This document shows positions 50,746 to 60,332 of a stretch of DNA of 64,000 bases, in pieces (position 1 is the first letter of the stretch; each line of letters opens with the position of its first letter). Location: contig JANNOQ010000112.1 of the NCBI GenBank assembly GCA_031399085.1, positions 1 through 64,000 of the forward strand, written 5' to 3'. Position numbers and translations under genes: made by a program. This DNA is from R-RK-3 sp031399085 (GTDB lineage Bacteria > Pseudomonadota > Alphaproteobacteria > Rhizobiales > Rhodomicrobiaceae). The notes beneath the pieces were generated by a model, which saw only the letters and a program-made list of their open reading frames with translations, ran no database searches and had not been told where the DNA came from.

Positions 50746-52422
50746 ATGCAAAAAGCAGCCGCGACTGTCACCGAGGACGATTTTTTCGTCGTCTCTAGCT
50801 TGCCGCCAAGTCCGGCGCAAAAGCGGCTGGCTCTTGTTTTTGTGCTCGGCATATTGGTCGTTTGTGTCTTGATTGTTGCGGGTCCGCTGTCGGGCGTTCA
50901 TCTGAGCCGGGTCGACGCCTTCGTCCCGGCTTATGCGACGGCGCTGTTCGTGAACGATACGATCACCGCGATCCTCCTATACGCTCAGTTCTCCATCCGG
51001 CGCTCGCGTGCCAGCCTCGTGATCGCGAGTGGATATCTCTTCACGGCGCTTATCCTGATCCCCTGGATCCTGGTGTTTCCGGGCGTGTTTGCACCAAACG
51101 GCCTCATGGGTGGGATGCAGAGTACGTCATGGCTCTACTTTTTCCAGCATGCTGGTTTTCCTCTGTTCGTGATTGCCTATGCATTTTTGAAGGATGCAGA
51201 TCCCGCCAAGCACTTCTGGCACGGCACGGTGCGTGCGGAGATTACCCTGAGCGTCGCCTTGACGGCAGCCATCGTCGCTGCAGCGGCATTTTTCTTCATT
51301 TCGGGCGAATCGCTCCTGCCGCGCGTGACGCTCGATTCCACACATCTTAGCCCGCTGTGGCCCTATGTCGGGGGCCCCATCGCGTTGCTAAGTCTTTCCG
51401 CTCTCATCATGCTCTGGATCCGCCGGCGCTCAATGCTCGATCTTTGGCTGATGGTCGTAATGTGCTTATTCTCGATAGAGATTCCTCTGAGCTACTACCC
51501 TGATCCGGTCCGCTTCAGCGTTGGCTGGTATACTGTGCGGGTGATTGGATTCATATCGAGCAGCCTCGTTCTGATCGTCCTGCTTTACGAGATAACAACG
51601 CTTTATGCGCGGCTGCTTCACGCGATCCGGGCCCAACGTCGCGAACGCGAGGCACGGCTGATTACCGGCGATGCGGTCGCCGCCACGATTGCCCACGAAA
51701 TCAAGCAGCCGCTGTCTGCGATGATAACGCATGCCGACGCAGGCTTGCGCTTTCTTAATCGCAGGGAGCCCGATCTGGACGAAGCGAAGGAAGCATTCAA
51801 GCAGATCACCGCCGACGGCCATCGCACTGGAGCGGTGATCGAAAATATTCGGACGACCTTTAAGAAGGGAGACCGGACCAGAGCGTTACTGGACCTCAAC
51901 GGTCTCATAACGGAAACCCTCGCGCTGGCAGGAGGGGATCTGAAGAAGCACCGGATATCGGTCGAAACCGAGCTGGATGAACACCTGCCACAGGTGATCG
52001 GCGATCGAATCCAGCTTCAGCAGGTGCTTGTAAATCTGATCACAAATGCGATCGATTCCATGTGCGACGTTGGTGGATCGCGAGTCCTGTCTGTCAAATC
52101 CCAGATCCAAGAGGACCGCGCCGTTAGGATATCTATTGCGGACACCGGGGCTGGAGTTGGGCCGCAGGACATCGAGCGGATATTCAACCCACTCTTCACG
52201 ACAAAAACCAATGGCATGGGGATGGGGCTGGCGATCTGCCGGTCGCTCATTGAAGCCCACCATGGCCGGCTGTGGGCTGCTCCAAACACGCCCCGCGGCA
52301 CCATATTTCATTTCTGCGCGGCTCAAAGCAACGCGGAAAAGTTTCGCGGCCCGGAAGGTCAAAGACCGATGGCGGAACTCCGCCGCGCCAAGGGCGACGG
52401 CCTGCCGAGCAGCGCGACTTAG
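50746..52422 (+). CDS. MASE4-domain sensor histidine kinase
   Basis: A 558-residue membrane kinase. Residues about 30-285 form a MASE4 sensor with seven or eight helices, including RLALVFVLGILVVCVLIVAG, RVDAFVPAYATALFVNDTIT and WLYFFQHAGFPLFVIAYAFL. The kinase core follows: phosphoacceptor motif ATIAHEIKQPLSAMI, N-box QVLVNLITNAIDSM, then ADTGAGVG and FTTKTNGMGMGLAICRSLIE. This H-E-x-x-Q-P-L and T-K-x-x-G-M-G-M-G-L form goes with FixJ-type response regulators. Start at 50746 (MQKAAA); a TTG-like extension to 50704 is possible. It is divergent from paralogue 3 and ends 4 bases inside the receiver gene on the opposite strand. Confidence 0.9.
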   Translation: MQKAAATVTEDDFFVVSSLPPSPAQKRLALVFVLGILVVCVLIVAGPLSGVHLSRVDAFVPAYATALFVNDTITAILLYAQFSIRRSRASLVIASGYLFTALILIPWILVFPGVFAPNGLMGGMQSTSWLYFFQHAGFPLFVIAYAFLKDADPAKHFWHGTVRAEITLSVALTAAIVAAAAFFFISGESLLPRVTLDSTHLSPLWPYVGGPIALLSLSALIMLWIRRRSMLDLWLMVVMCLFSIEIPLSYYPDPVRFSVGWYTVRVIGFISSSLVLIVLLYEITTLYARLLHAIRAQRREREARLITGDAVAATIAHEIKQPLSAMITHADAGLRFLNRREPDLDEAKEAFKQITADGHRTGAVIENIRTTFKKGDRTRALLDLNGLITETLALAGGDLKKHRISVETELDEHLPQVIGDRIQLQQVLVNLITNAIDSMCDVGGSRVLSVKSQIQEDRAVRISIADTGAGVGPQDIERIFNPLFTTKTNGMGMGLAICRSLIEAHHGRLWAAPNTPRGTIFHFCAAQSNAEKFRGPEGQRPMAELRRAKGDGLPSSAT

Positions 52423-52787
52423 GTCTTCAACGCCCTTTCGATGCAGCCGATAAGTGTATCCCCGTCAAACGGTTTCCGGAGGAAGTAAACGGCGCCACTC
52501 GCGAGAGCCCTTTCTTCAAGGCCCGGCTCATAGTGTGCCGTGATCATGATCACTGGCATCGCGAATTGGCGTGCCACAAGATGCTGTTTGAGTTCGAGGC
52601 CGCTCATTCCCGGCATCTGAAGGTCCGTAATGATGCATGCAAAGCTCGGCACCATTCCGCATCCAAGGAAGGCCTCGGCCGATTCGAAGCCGCGCGCATT
52701 ATATCCTGCGGATCGAACGAGCCCAACAACGGCGCTCAGCATAGACTTATCGTCGTCAATAATCGAGATTGATGGTGCCGCTGGCAA
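52419..52787 (-). CDS. Stand-alone receiver-domain response regulator
   Basis: A 122-residue single receiver: ISIIDDDKSMLSAVVGLVRS (acidic pair), phospho-accepting Asp in CIITDLQMPGMSGLELKQHL, Thr in VIMITAHYEPG and Lys in YFLRKPFDGDTLIGCI. All phosphorylation residues are present. With no output domain it may act as a phosphate shuttle or sink, or bind a partner. The gene overlaps the convergent MASE4 kinase by 4 bases and follows the FixJ-type regulator with a 105-base gap containing motif site C. Confidence 0.9.
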   Translation of the reverse strand: MPAAPSISIIDDDKSMLSAVVGLVRSAGYNARGFESAEAFLGCGMVPSFACIITDLQMPGMSGLELKQHLVARQFAMPVIMITAHYEPGLEERALASGAVYFLRKPFDGDTLIGCIERALKT

Positions 52788-52865
52788 CCGGTGTTTCTTT
52801 CTGTAAGTTGGCCGCGAATATGCGGCTGTCAGGGGCAGCTTCGCACCAGCGCGAAGGCTTGAGAA

Positions 52866-52881
52866 TCATACCCAGGTATTA
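52866..52881 (-). promoter_or_regulatory. ATACC-N2-GGTAT motif, site C (perfect core)
   Basis: TCATACCCAGGTATTA, with a perfect ATACC-GGTAT core, about 86 bases upstream of the stand-alone receiver gene. Confidence 0.7.
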
Positions 52882-52892
52882 GCTCCCACATT

Positions 52893-53522
52893 TTAAGGAG
52901 ATTTTGGCTTCAGCTTGTCCGCCATGCGCACAAGGTCGGCGAATGTCCGCGCGCCCATTTTCCGCATTGCCGCTCCGCGATGGATCTTTACGGTAATTTC
53001 ACTGACCCCAACGTCTGCGGCAACCTGTTTGTTCATCTTGCCTGAGGTTACAAGCATCATCACCTGTTGCTCGCGCGGGGACAGGGCCAGGAAAAGATCA
53101 CGAATGCGGTCAACGTCTCCGTCGGCCGCGCGGCGCCTGCGATCCCGCTCCATGGCCGCCGTGACCGCGTCGAGCAGGTCCTGGTCGCGGAAGGGCTTGG
53201 ATAGGAAGTCAACCGCGCCAGCCTTCATGGCTCGCACAGACATTTGGATGTCGCCATGGCCCGTGACTAGGATCACTGGAAGATGAATGCCGAGTTGGGC
53301 CAGCTGCGACTGGAAATCCAGCCCGCTGATACCTGGAAGACGAACATCGAGCACCAGACATCCGGCAAGGTCGCCCCGGCCCGCCTCGAGAAATTCTAGC
53401 GCCGAAGCATAGGTGAGAGTCTTCAAACCGATGGAACGGCAAAGTCTGTCGACCGCGTGACGAAGGGATTCATCGTCATCGACAATGTGAACAATCGATT
53501 TCTCGATCGTCTCTTGCGCCAT
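52893..53522 (-). CDS. FixJ/StyR-type response regulator
   Basis: A 209-residue regulator. The receiver has VHIVDDDESLRHAVDRLCRS, Asp in CLVLDVRLPGISGLDFQSQL, Thr in VILVTGHGDIQMSVRAMKAG and Lys in FLSKPFRDQDLLDAV. The output is a LuxR-type HTH: ALSPREQQVMMLVTSGKMNK, VSEITVKIHRGAAMRKMGAR. It is complete and should be phosphorylated by one or both of the nearby kinases. The related StyR and TodT regulators bind ACC/GGT palindromes, which makes this protein the natural candidate for the ATACC-N2-GGTAT sites, one of which (D) lies 71 bases upstream of its own start. Confidence 0.93.
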   Translation of the reverse strand: MAQETIEKSIVHIVDDDESLRHAVDRLCRSIGLKTLTYASALEFLEAGRGDLAGCLVLDVRLPGISGLDFQSQLAQLGIHLPVILVTGHGDIQMSVRAMKAGAVDFLSKPFRDQDLLDAVTAAMERDRRRRAADGDVDRIRDLFLALSPREQQVMMLVTSGKMNKQVAADVGVSEITVKIHRGAAMRKMGARTFADLVRMADKLKPKSP

Positions 53523-53585
53523 GTGAACGCTTCCTGCACGGGAATTCCGCTGTACATCAATATCACACCACCACCCGGGCCAGGA

Positions 53586-53601
53586 TCAAACCAAGGTATA
53601 G
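53586..53601 (-). promoter_or_regulatory. ATACC-N2-GGTAT motif, site D (one core mismatch)
   Basis: TCAAACCAAGGTATAG, centred about 71 bases upstream of the FixJ-type regulator start. It would allow autoregulation. Confidence 0.6.
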
Positions 53602-54101
53602 GTCGACCATACAATGATAGGTGGCTGCTGGTGCGGTCATGATAATCTCCCAGACACTCTCCCACCGCCAACAACGTGCTCAGGGTTGACGTTAACTCCG
53701 TGATTTCGCGCGGTTTCCCCATTAGCTCGGCAGGCAGGCCGTAAAGCTGATCTCGATAAGCTGGTGAAGGAACGCTAGGCGCCTCGTTCCGACGATCGTG
53801 CTGGCGCACTGCGGGCGCTCGGTCCCATACGCTGGCTTGCGCACCGATGCCGCCACGCACCGCTTGATGACCTACGTCATCCTCGAAGCCATCGCTCTCG
53901 CCGACGACAACCGCAATCATCGCCCGCGACGGCGCGACGATCGGTTATGTCGAGGAGGGCAAGCTGGCGGAGCTGGAACAGCATGGCCGCCTAAGAGCCA
54001 GCTTATGTGCTATCCAGGTCAAACTGGACCGATGCGCACGCATCCGGCACGATGGTGACCGCAGGAGGAGCAGGCGCGATACTCCTTGCCAAAAACGATC
54101 T
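53602..54101. other. Stretch between regulator and giant kinase
   Basis: About 500 bases with no identifiable gene. A plus-strand reading near 53930-54000 (ARDGATIGYVEEGKLAELEQ) looks protein-like but has no start and I cannot name it; it may be debris. Confidence 0.4.
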
Positions 54102-57100
54102 TCAGTGTGGTGAGGCAAAGGGCACAGTGAAGTAGAAAACCGCGCCATGGGGCAGCCGGGACGACGCCCTGAGGCGCCCACGATGTGCCTCCACGATCGA
54201 CCTGCATATTGAAAGCCCCATCCCCATCCCGCTTGTCTTTGTTGTAAACAATGGATCGAAAATGCGATCTATCATTGCCGTGTCCAATCCGGTTCCGACA
54301 TCTTCGACTGAAATAATCGCTTCATCGTTCTCGCTGGACTTTGAGCATATGCGCAACACCCGGGGGCGGTCCGTTACATCGCTCATGGCCTCGATTCCAT
54401 TGCGGATGAGATTGAGCAGCACTTGTTGCAACTGGACCCGGTCGCCATAAACCGGCCTACTCTCGCGAAACAGATCAAGATGAAGCACAATTCCGGCCCG
54501 CTCCAATTCGCTACGCAGAAGGACCAATACCTCGCGAATGGCATCATTGAGGTCGACGTCGACCAAATCCAAGCCGGACTTTTGCGCGAGCGCTCTTAGA
54601 CCCTTGACTACATTGGCAGCTCGCTGTCCGTCGAGCGCAAGGCGTGAAATTGCGTCCCGCGCTTCTACAAGGTCGGGTTCATCCCGGTTGAGCCAACGCA
54701 GGCAAGCCTCCGCGTTTGTGACCACAGCCGCTAACGGCTGATTGATCTCGTGAACGATCGAACCCGCAAGTTCACCCATCATTCTCAGTCGTGAAGCCCG
54801 GGCGAGTTCTGCTTGCGCATCCCTTAACGCCTCTTCGGCGTACCTGCGTTCGGTGATGTCCATTATCGTTCCTACGAATTCCAAATTGCCGGACTCGTTG
54901 ACGCTGGGATGACCTGTGGTCTGGGCATGCGTGATAGATCCATCAGGCATGGGTATGCGGTATTCGTACTTAAATACAGTTTTGTCGCGCGAAGCCTGGG
55001 CGAGGACTTGCTCGATCAAGGGACGATCCTCGGGATGGACGCTCGCCAGATATCTCTCGTATGTGGGCTGCTCGATAGCCGTATCGATACCGAGGATGCG
55101 GAAATTCTCGGCCGACCCTTCAACCAAACCCGTTTGAACGTCCCAACGCCAGCTCCCAGTGCGGCTGATACGTTGGCCCTCTGCGAGCGATGCCTCGCTT
55201 GCACGGAGTGCCTCTTCAACTCTCTTGCGTTCTAAGTTTTCTTGAACAAGATCGGCATAAAGCCGCGCGTTCTCAAGCGAGATTGCTGCTTGCGAAGCGA
55301 GCAGTTCCAGCACGGCAATTCGCCGCAGCGTAAATATTCCTGGCGCCAGATTGTTTTCGAGATAGATGATCCCGATCAGCTCGGTCTGTTTCACGAGGGG
55401 TAGGCAAAGAACGGATCGCGGGCCGCGGCGCCGCACATACTTGTCCTCCATAAACGGATTTGAGCGCTGCGCGTCGTCCAGGATCACACTTTCGCGCGTC
55501 CGCATCACAGTCTGCAGCAAGCTTTCCGGCAGATCGGCCGGCGTCGCATCAGCTTGTCGAAGCAGGACCTCAACTCGATCTGGGCCAGTTTCGGCCTCCG
55601 CCTCGATTTGCAGCGTGTTGCCGCGGAGAAGAACAAGAACGCCCCGCTGCGCGCCCGCGTGCTCGACCGCGATGGTCATCAACGTTTCAATGAGTTTGTC
55701 GAGAACGATCTCGCCCAACACGGCTTGCGATGCCTTGACCACCGCGGCGACGTCGATTTGCTCGATAGAGGCTCCGCTGATGCTGGTCAGCAAAGGCGAC
55801 GCGGACGTTTCCCGGAGCTGCGGATAGTTCTGTTCAAGCTGCCGTACCTTACCAACGGCACCCCAACGCAAGTAGCAGTGGCGAGAGTTCTTCAGATAAG
55901 CATATGCGACCGTTTCGAATCCGCGCATCTCGTAAAATCGGGCGGCAAGTTCGTTGGCGATTGCCTCGTTTTGTATGAAGCCACTATTACGCGCTTGATT
56001 GATTGACTGCTCGTAAAGGCGCATGGCCTCCTGATCACGGCGCTCTATTCGGGCGATTTCAGCCAATACCAACGTGTACTTATCGAGAAAAGTCTCGGGG
56101 CATGCCTCAGCCCATTCCCTTAGCTGGTCCAGGTGCTGGTGGAGCGCCTCGTGTTGCTTGAGCTGATTTTCGGACCCTTCGCCTTCATAAAGGGCGGCTA
56201 TAGTGAGTGCGTCGTAGTAGCGAAAGTTTACCGATTGGATGAATGCTTCAGATGCCCAAAGCCGTTCTTTGGCTTGCTGGGCAGCGGCGCGAGCGGCCTC
56301 AAAGTCTCCGGACATAAACCGTGCTTGAAGCTTGAGAATCCAATACCAGCAAACCAGAGTTGGCATGCGATCATCCGTCAGACGTGCCTCGAATGCCTCC
56401 TCGTCGACCTTGTTCGCCTCTGAGCCGGGTTGCGGCGTACTTACTCCACGTAGATTCTGGATCAACGATCGTTGGCAAATGATGATGTCGACAGCATCCT
56501 GAAACTTCACCTGCCGTGTGAATTCGAGGCTTCTTTCGGATTCAGAGAAAACGTCATCGAGCTGGGCGCCTTGCAGCAGGAGATCGGTGATCAGACGGAA
56601 CGCGCTGTAGCAAGCATAGGATTGGTCGCCAGTTTCTATCGCCGCGCGAAACGCGAGACGTATGTAATCAACCGCGGTTTGGATTGGCCGGGCCCATACG
56701 CAAGCGACTTCCATGGCGAAATACGAACTTGCTCCGATAAAACGGTGCTTTTCCGCCAGCTTGCGCGCTAGCGTTGCAAACTGAAAACCATCCTCGTAGC
56801 GGTGGAATACCGGTCCCAAGATTTGCGCAAGGCCGGAGTAAAAATGCGTGGACGTCTCGCTTACACCATGCGCAAGGCTGATGCTCGCTGCGCGGCAGAC
56901 AAGTGTATAGAACAAGTTGCTGTTGATGAAGACAGCAGGCCCACGAAGCGCACTGAAAATGCGCAAAACGGCCTGCTTCTCGGGGTCGGTCATGAGGGGC
57001 AGGTCGATAAGACTCTCGATCGAGCGGCCGTCCAGCTTATCCCACATTTCATCGAATTCGATCTGGGCCTGCTCGCGGCTCGGCTGCGGCGAGATCACGA

Positions 57101-59618
57101 TCCCGAACAGACGCAGGCATTCCAGCCCGCGTTCGATAGCTACACGGTACTCGGCCTTTGTTACATGAAGACGTATTGCGAGGTGGTGCGTGGCCGCTTT
57201 GTCGACATTGGAGCGAGCGCGCGCGATTAACTGCTCGATCAGACTTTCGGTTTTCTCGAAATTTCCGTTCAGGAATTCGCACTCGGCGCCTTCCATCCAC
57301 AGATCAAACGCTAGACCGTAGCAGCGCTCCCAGCCGGCGCTTCCAAGCAGACCCATGCCAACGGAAAGGTAGTGACACGCCGATGTGTAAGCCGTCGCCG
57401 CCTTCGCCTTTCGCCCGGCAATAAAATTCAATTCCGCAACCCGATATCTTTCCTCGGAATCCAGAATGTGCGTCACGCCTGCGTTGAGCTGATTGACAAT
57501 ATCGAAGACATTCTCTGAGATCTCTTGTGGAGACATTCGTGCCTCCAAGAGTCTTCCAATGCGTAGATGCATTGCGGCACGTTGGTCCTCCGCTACCAGC
57601 GCGTAAGCCGCCTCTTGAACGCGGTCGTGCACGAATTTGTAAGCGTCATCCGAACGGAGAACCAGCCCCGCCCGGACGGCCCCCCGAAGCTCTTCGTGAA
57701 GCGTTTCCTTAGTTTGATCTTGAAGTAGGACCAGGGTTGCAATGTCGGCGACGTTCCCTAGGCATGCCAACTGCTTCAACGCTTGCTGCGTGGTATCGGG
57801 CAGGCGCCTCAGCTTGCCTGCCATGAGATCAAGGACGTTGTCCGTATGGCCTTTGTCTAAGATACGCGGCAGATCCCAGGTCCAGCCGATCAAATGAGAG
57901 TCGAATGTAATGAGCTTTTCTTCGACAAGTTCTGTCACGAATTGGATCGTGAAGAACGGATTGCCGCCGGTCTTGTCGCTGACCAATTGAGCCAGGGGGC
58001 GAGCGCGATCCTCGCTGCAGAGCAACACCTCCGCGATCAGCTGGCCCACATCGTCGATTCCGAGCGGCGCCATAACAACATCGTGCACCGGGGCGCCAGC
58101 CGCGCGGAGAGCGTGTAGCGCGTGCGCGATTGGATGGATTAGGCGAGTGATGTTGTCCCGGTAGGCACCGATGAGCAGCATGTGCTTCGTGTCCTCATGC
58201 GCGATGAGGTGCAGGACAAGTTCCAGCGTGGCGCCATCCAGCCATTGCAGATCGTCCAGAAAGAGCACGAGTGGATGTTCCGGCCGCGCAAACACGGCCA
58301 CGAAGCGCCGGAACACCGTTTGGAAGCGGTTCTGGTCATCCTGCGGCGGAAGCTCTGGCAGAGTTGGCTGAGCTCCGATGATCAGGCCAAGCTCAGGAAT
58401 GAGATTGACGATGAGTTGTCCGTTAGGTCCCAGCGCTTGTTCTAACGCGATGCGCCATTGGGCGAGTTCCGCCTCGGGTCGGCCTAGGATCGTGCGGACG
58501 AGAGCCTGGAAAGCCTGAGCCAGGGGGGCATAGGGGATGTCCCGCCTGTACTGGTCGAACTTACCGGCCGCGAACAGACCGCGTGACGGAATCAGCGCCT
58601 TGCGTAGTTCGTTGACGACTGATGACTTGCCGATGCCAGGATGCCCGGATACCAATACCGTTTCCGGCATGCCATAGGCGGCAACGCGCTCGAACGCAGA
58701 CAGCAAGACATCAATTTCCCGGTCACGCCCGTAGAGCTTCTCGGGTATCCGCAGCCGGTCGGAGGCGTCTTGGGCGCCAAGCGCAAACGTATCGATGCGT
58801 CCGCAGGTCTGCCAAGCCTCGAGACATTGGCGAAGATCGTCCTCGACACCGGCGGCGGTTTGATAACGCTCCTCCATCGTTTTGGACAGCAGCTTCATCA
58901 CGATCGCTGAAATCTGGTCAGGAACCGTCTTGACTTGCTCGTGAGGCGGGACCGGCCGCCGCGCGATGTGGCAATGGAGCAGCTCCATTGGATCGGTTGC
59001 CGTAAATGGGAGAGCCCCCGTTAACATTTGGTAGAATGTCACCCCCAGGGCGTAAAGATCGCTGCGGGGATCGATGGATCGGTTGGTGCGCCCGGTCTGT
59101 TCCGGCGCCATATAGGCCAAGGTTCCGGCAATCACCTCGGGGGCGGTGAAGCCCTGATGCTCCCACGGCGTCCGCAACGCTATGCCGAAACCGGTGAGCC
59201 GCACGCCGCCGCCAGCGGAGTCCACCAATACGTTAGCCGGCTTTATATCCCGATGGACTAGACCGCGCTCATGCATGTGCCGGCAAGCCGTTGTAAGCGG
59301 GATGGCAATGGCCAGAAACTGGGGCACTTCCAGTGGCAGTCCGAGGAAGCAATCTAGCGGCTCGCCGCCCGGGTCGTTCAATACCAATGCAACCCGGTTA
59401 TGATAGCTGCTGAGAGCAAGGGGCTGTACCGCCCAGTAGGGGGTGAGCGTGTTCCGGAGCGCGTATTCATGTTCGAGCCGCTTGACCGACTCGATCGCGA
59501 GGTTTTCGCCTACAGGTGAGACAAGCAAAATAGGATCGAGGCCCTCTGCGCAGCCGCGGTATAGGGTCAATTCGGCCTGATTTAGGATCGAGAACGCATA
59601 TTTGGTTAACTCGATCAC
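54102..59618 (-). CDS. Giant hybrid: Ser/Thr kinase-like, AAA ATPase, GAF, PAS and histidine kinase
   Basis: An 1838-residue fusion. Residues about 1-275 are a protein-kinase-like domain with catalytic loop HRDIKPANV (122-130) and GTLAYMAPEQTGR, but TGFG (142-145) in place of DFG. An AAA/STAND ATPase follows, with Walker A GHPGIGKSS (325-333) and Walker B VLFLDDLQWLD, then long helical repeats to about 1290. A GAF domain spans about 1300-1450 (ending AISLENARLYADL) and a PAS/PAC region about 1475-1590 (FVGTIMDITERRYAEEALRD). The kinase core has IVHEINQPLAAVVTNAEACL and FTTKTSGMGMGLSICRSIVE. This trifunctional architecture is known in alphaproteobacteria and cyanobacteria. It lies upstream of the FixJ-type and receiver genes on the same strand and is a likely input to them. 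Confidence 0.93.
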   Translation of the reverse strand: MIELTKYAFSILNQAELTLYRGCAEGLDPILLVSPVGENLAIESVKRLEHEYALRNTLTPYWAVQPLALSSYHNRVALVLNDPGGEPLDCFLGLPLEVPQFLAIAIPLTTACRHMHERGLVHRDIKPANVLVDSAGGGVRLTGFGIALRTPWEHQGFTAPEVIAGTLAYMAPEQTGRTNRSIDPRSDLYALGVTFYQMLTGALPFTATDPMELLHCHIARRPVPPHEQVKTVPDQISAIVMKLLSKTMEERYQTAAGVEDDLRQCLEAWQTCGRIDTFALGAQDASDRLRIPEKLYGRDREIDVLLSAFERVAAYGMPETVLVSGHPGIGKSSVVNELRKALIPSRGLFAAGKFDQYRRDIPYAPLAQAFQALVRTILGRPEAELAQWRIALEQALGPNGQLIVNLIPELGLIIGAQPTLPELPPQDDQNRFQTVFRRFVAVFARPEHPLVLFLDDLQWLDGATLELVLHLIAHEDTKHMLLIGAYRDNITRLIHPIAHALHALRAAGAPVHDVVMAPLGIDDVGQLIAEVLLCSEDRARPLAQLVSDKTGGNPFFTIQFVTELVEEKLITFDSHLIGWTWDLPRILDKGHTDNVLDLMAGKLRRLPDTTQQALKQLACLGNVADIATLVLLQDQTKETLHEELRGAVRAGLVLRSDDAYKFVHDRVQEAAYALVAEDQRAAMHLRIGRLLEARMSPQEISENVFDIVNQLNAGVTHILDSEERYRVAELNFIAGRKAKAATAYTSACHYLSVGMGLLGSAGWERCYGLAFDLWMEGAECEFLNGNFEKTESLIEQLIARARSNVDKAATHHLAIRLHVTKAEYRVAIERGLECLRLFGIVISPQPSREQAQIEFDEMWDKLDGRSIESLIDLPLMTDPEKQAVLRIFSALRGPAVFINSNLFYTLVCRAASISLAHGVSETSTHFYSGLAQILGPVFHRYEDGFQFATLARKLAEKHRFIGASSYFAMEVACVWARPIQTAVDYIRLAFRAAIETGDQSYACYSAFRLITDLLLQGAQLDDVFSESERSLEFTRQVKFQDAVDIIICQRSLIQNLRGVSTPQPGSEANKVDEEAFEARLTDDRMPTLVCWYWILKLQARFMSGDFEAARAAAQQAKERLWASEAFIQSVNFRYYDALTIAALYEGEGSENQLKQHEALHQHLDQLREWAEACPETFLDKYTLVLAEIARIERRDQEAMRLYEQSINQARNSGFIQNEAIANELAARFYEMRGFETVAYAYLKNSRHCYLRWGAVGKVRQLEQNYPQLRETSASPLLTSISGASIEQIDVAAVVKASQAVLGEIVLDKLIETLMTIAVEHAGAQRGVLVLLRGNTLQIEAEAETGPDRVEVLLRQADATPADLPESLLQTVMRTRESVILDDAQRSNPFMEDKYVRRRGPRSVLCLPLVKQTELIGIIYLENNLAPGIFTLRRIAVLELLASQAAISLENARLYADLVQENLERKRVEEALRASEASLAEGQRISRTGSWRWDVQTGLVEGSAENFRILGIDTAIEQPTYERYLASVHPEDRPLIEQVLAQASRDKTVFKYEYRIPMPDGSITHAQTTGHPSVNESGNLEFVGTIMDITERRYAEEALRDAQAELARASRLRMMGELAGSIVHEINQPLAAVVTNAEACLRWLNRDEPDLVEARDAISRLALDGQRAANVVKGLRALAQKSGLDLVDVDLNDAIREVLVLLRSELERAGIVLHLDLFRESRPVYGDRVQLQQVLLNLIRNGIEAMSDVTDRPRVLRICSKSSENDEAIISVEDVGTGLDTAMIDRIFDPLFTTKTSGMGMGLSICRSIVEAHRGRLRASSRLPHGAVFYFTVPFASPH

Positions 59619-60332
59619 TCGCCAGTCCCCCCGCGCCTTCGGAAGTCACACCCGCCCGATGTCCCCGCGTCAAACATAGCAAGCTTTTGGGTTCTCGCTG
59701 CGCAACGACCAAATTGGCCAAACCCGTTCCGAACGGCCAGGAGACGTTCTGAGACCGATCCCGATTTGCAATCAAGGTAATACGAGTACGGGCACACTCC
59801 AAAGCAAATTGACCTAGTTCAAAACATGAAATTTACCATGTTTTGGCATAAAAAACAATACTTTGGTGTAAGTTTTGAGCTTGGTCGCGTCGAAATCCTT
59901 GGTGCTGCATTCGACAAGAACACGCCTCAAAAAAAGATGCCTCGGCTAGCGTGGTGTGCACAATGCCGGCTTCAATCAAAGTCAAGTTACCGGATAACAC
60001 GGAGCGTGAAGAGGGCGTCAACCAGCCATAGCGCTCGCGACGGCTCGGCGATCGAGAAGGATTCGATGCGCACCCGCCGGCCGACTACCTTGAGACCCTC
60101 TTGCAGCTTCGTATGCTGGTCGCGGCCCTTCATTCTTAATGCGCTGAAAGGCAACGCGACCCTGAGGCTGATGGGCGCCATCCTCGCGGAATTCTCGGCA
60201 CTCCGATCATGGGCATGGGGTCGCCGCGCTGCTGGGATCCTTCCCTCAAGGCGTGGTGGTTAACATTGAAAACGCCACGACCTTATGGCATTTTTCGTGC
60301 GCCGCTTGGGAACGGCAATGGGGAAAAACTGC
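59619..60332. other. Divergent region between giant kinase and ABC importer
   Basis: About 710 bases. The left 270 bases are AT-rich and hold the weak motif site F. A minus-strand reading near 60000-60180 has no recognisable family. I looked for a thiamine-type riboswitch core and saw none. Confidence 0.45.
59858..59869 (-). promoter_or_regulatory. ATACC-N2-GGTAT motif, site F (two mismatches)
   Basis: ATACTTTGGTGT, 245 bases upstream of the giant kinase. Two core bases differ, so support is weak alone. Confidence 0.3.

Noticed and set aside
53423..53920. A 165-codon minus-strand frame upstream of the FixJ-type regulator.
   Set aside because: It overlaps the regulator's start and promoter site, has no ribosome site and no recognisable sequence.
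59619..60332. A thiamine-type riboswitch ahead of the THI5-like importer.
   Set aside because: I looked for the conserved CUGAGA ... ACCUGA core and found no convincing pair on the plus strand.
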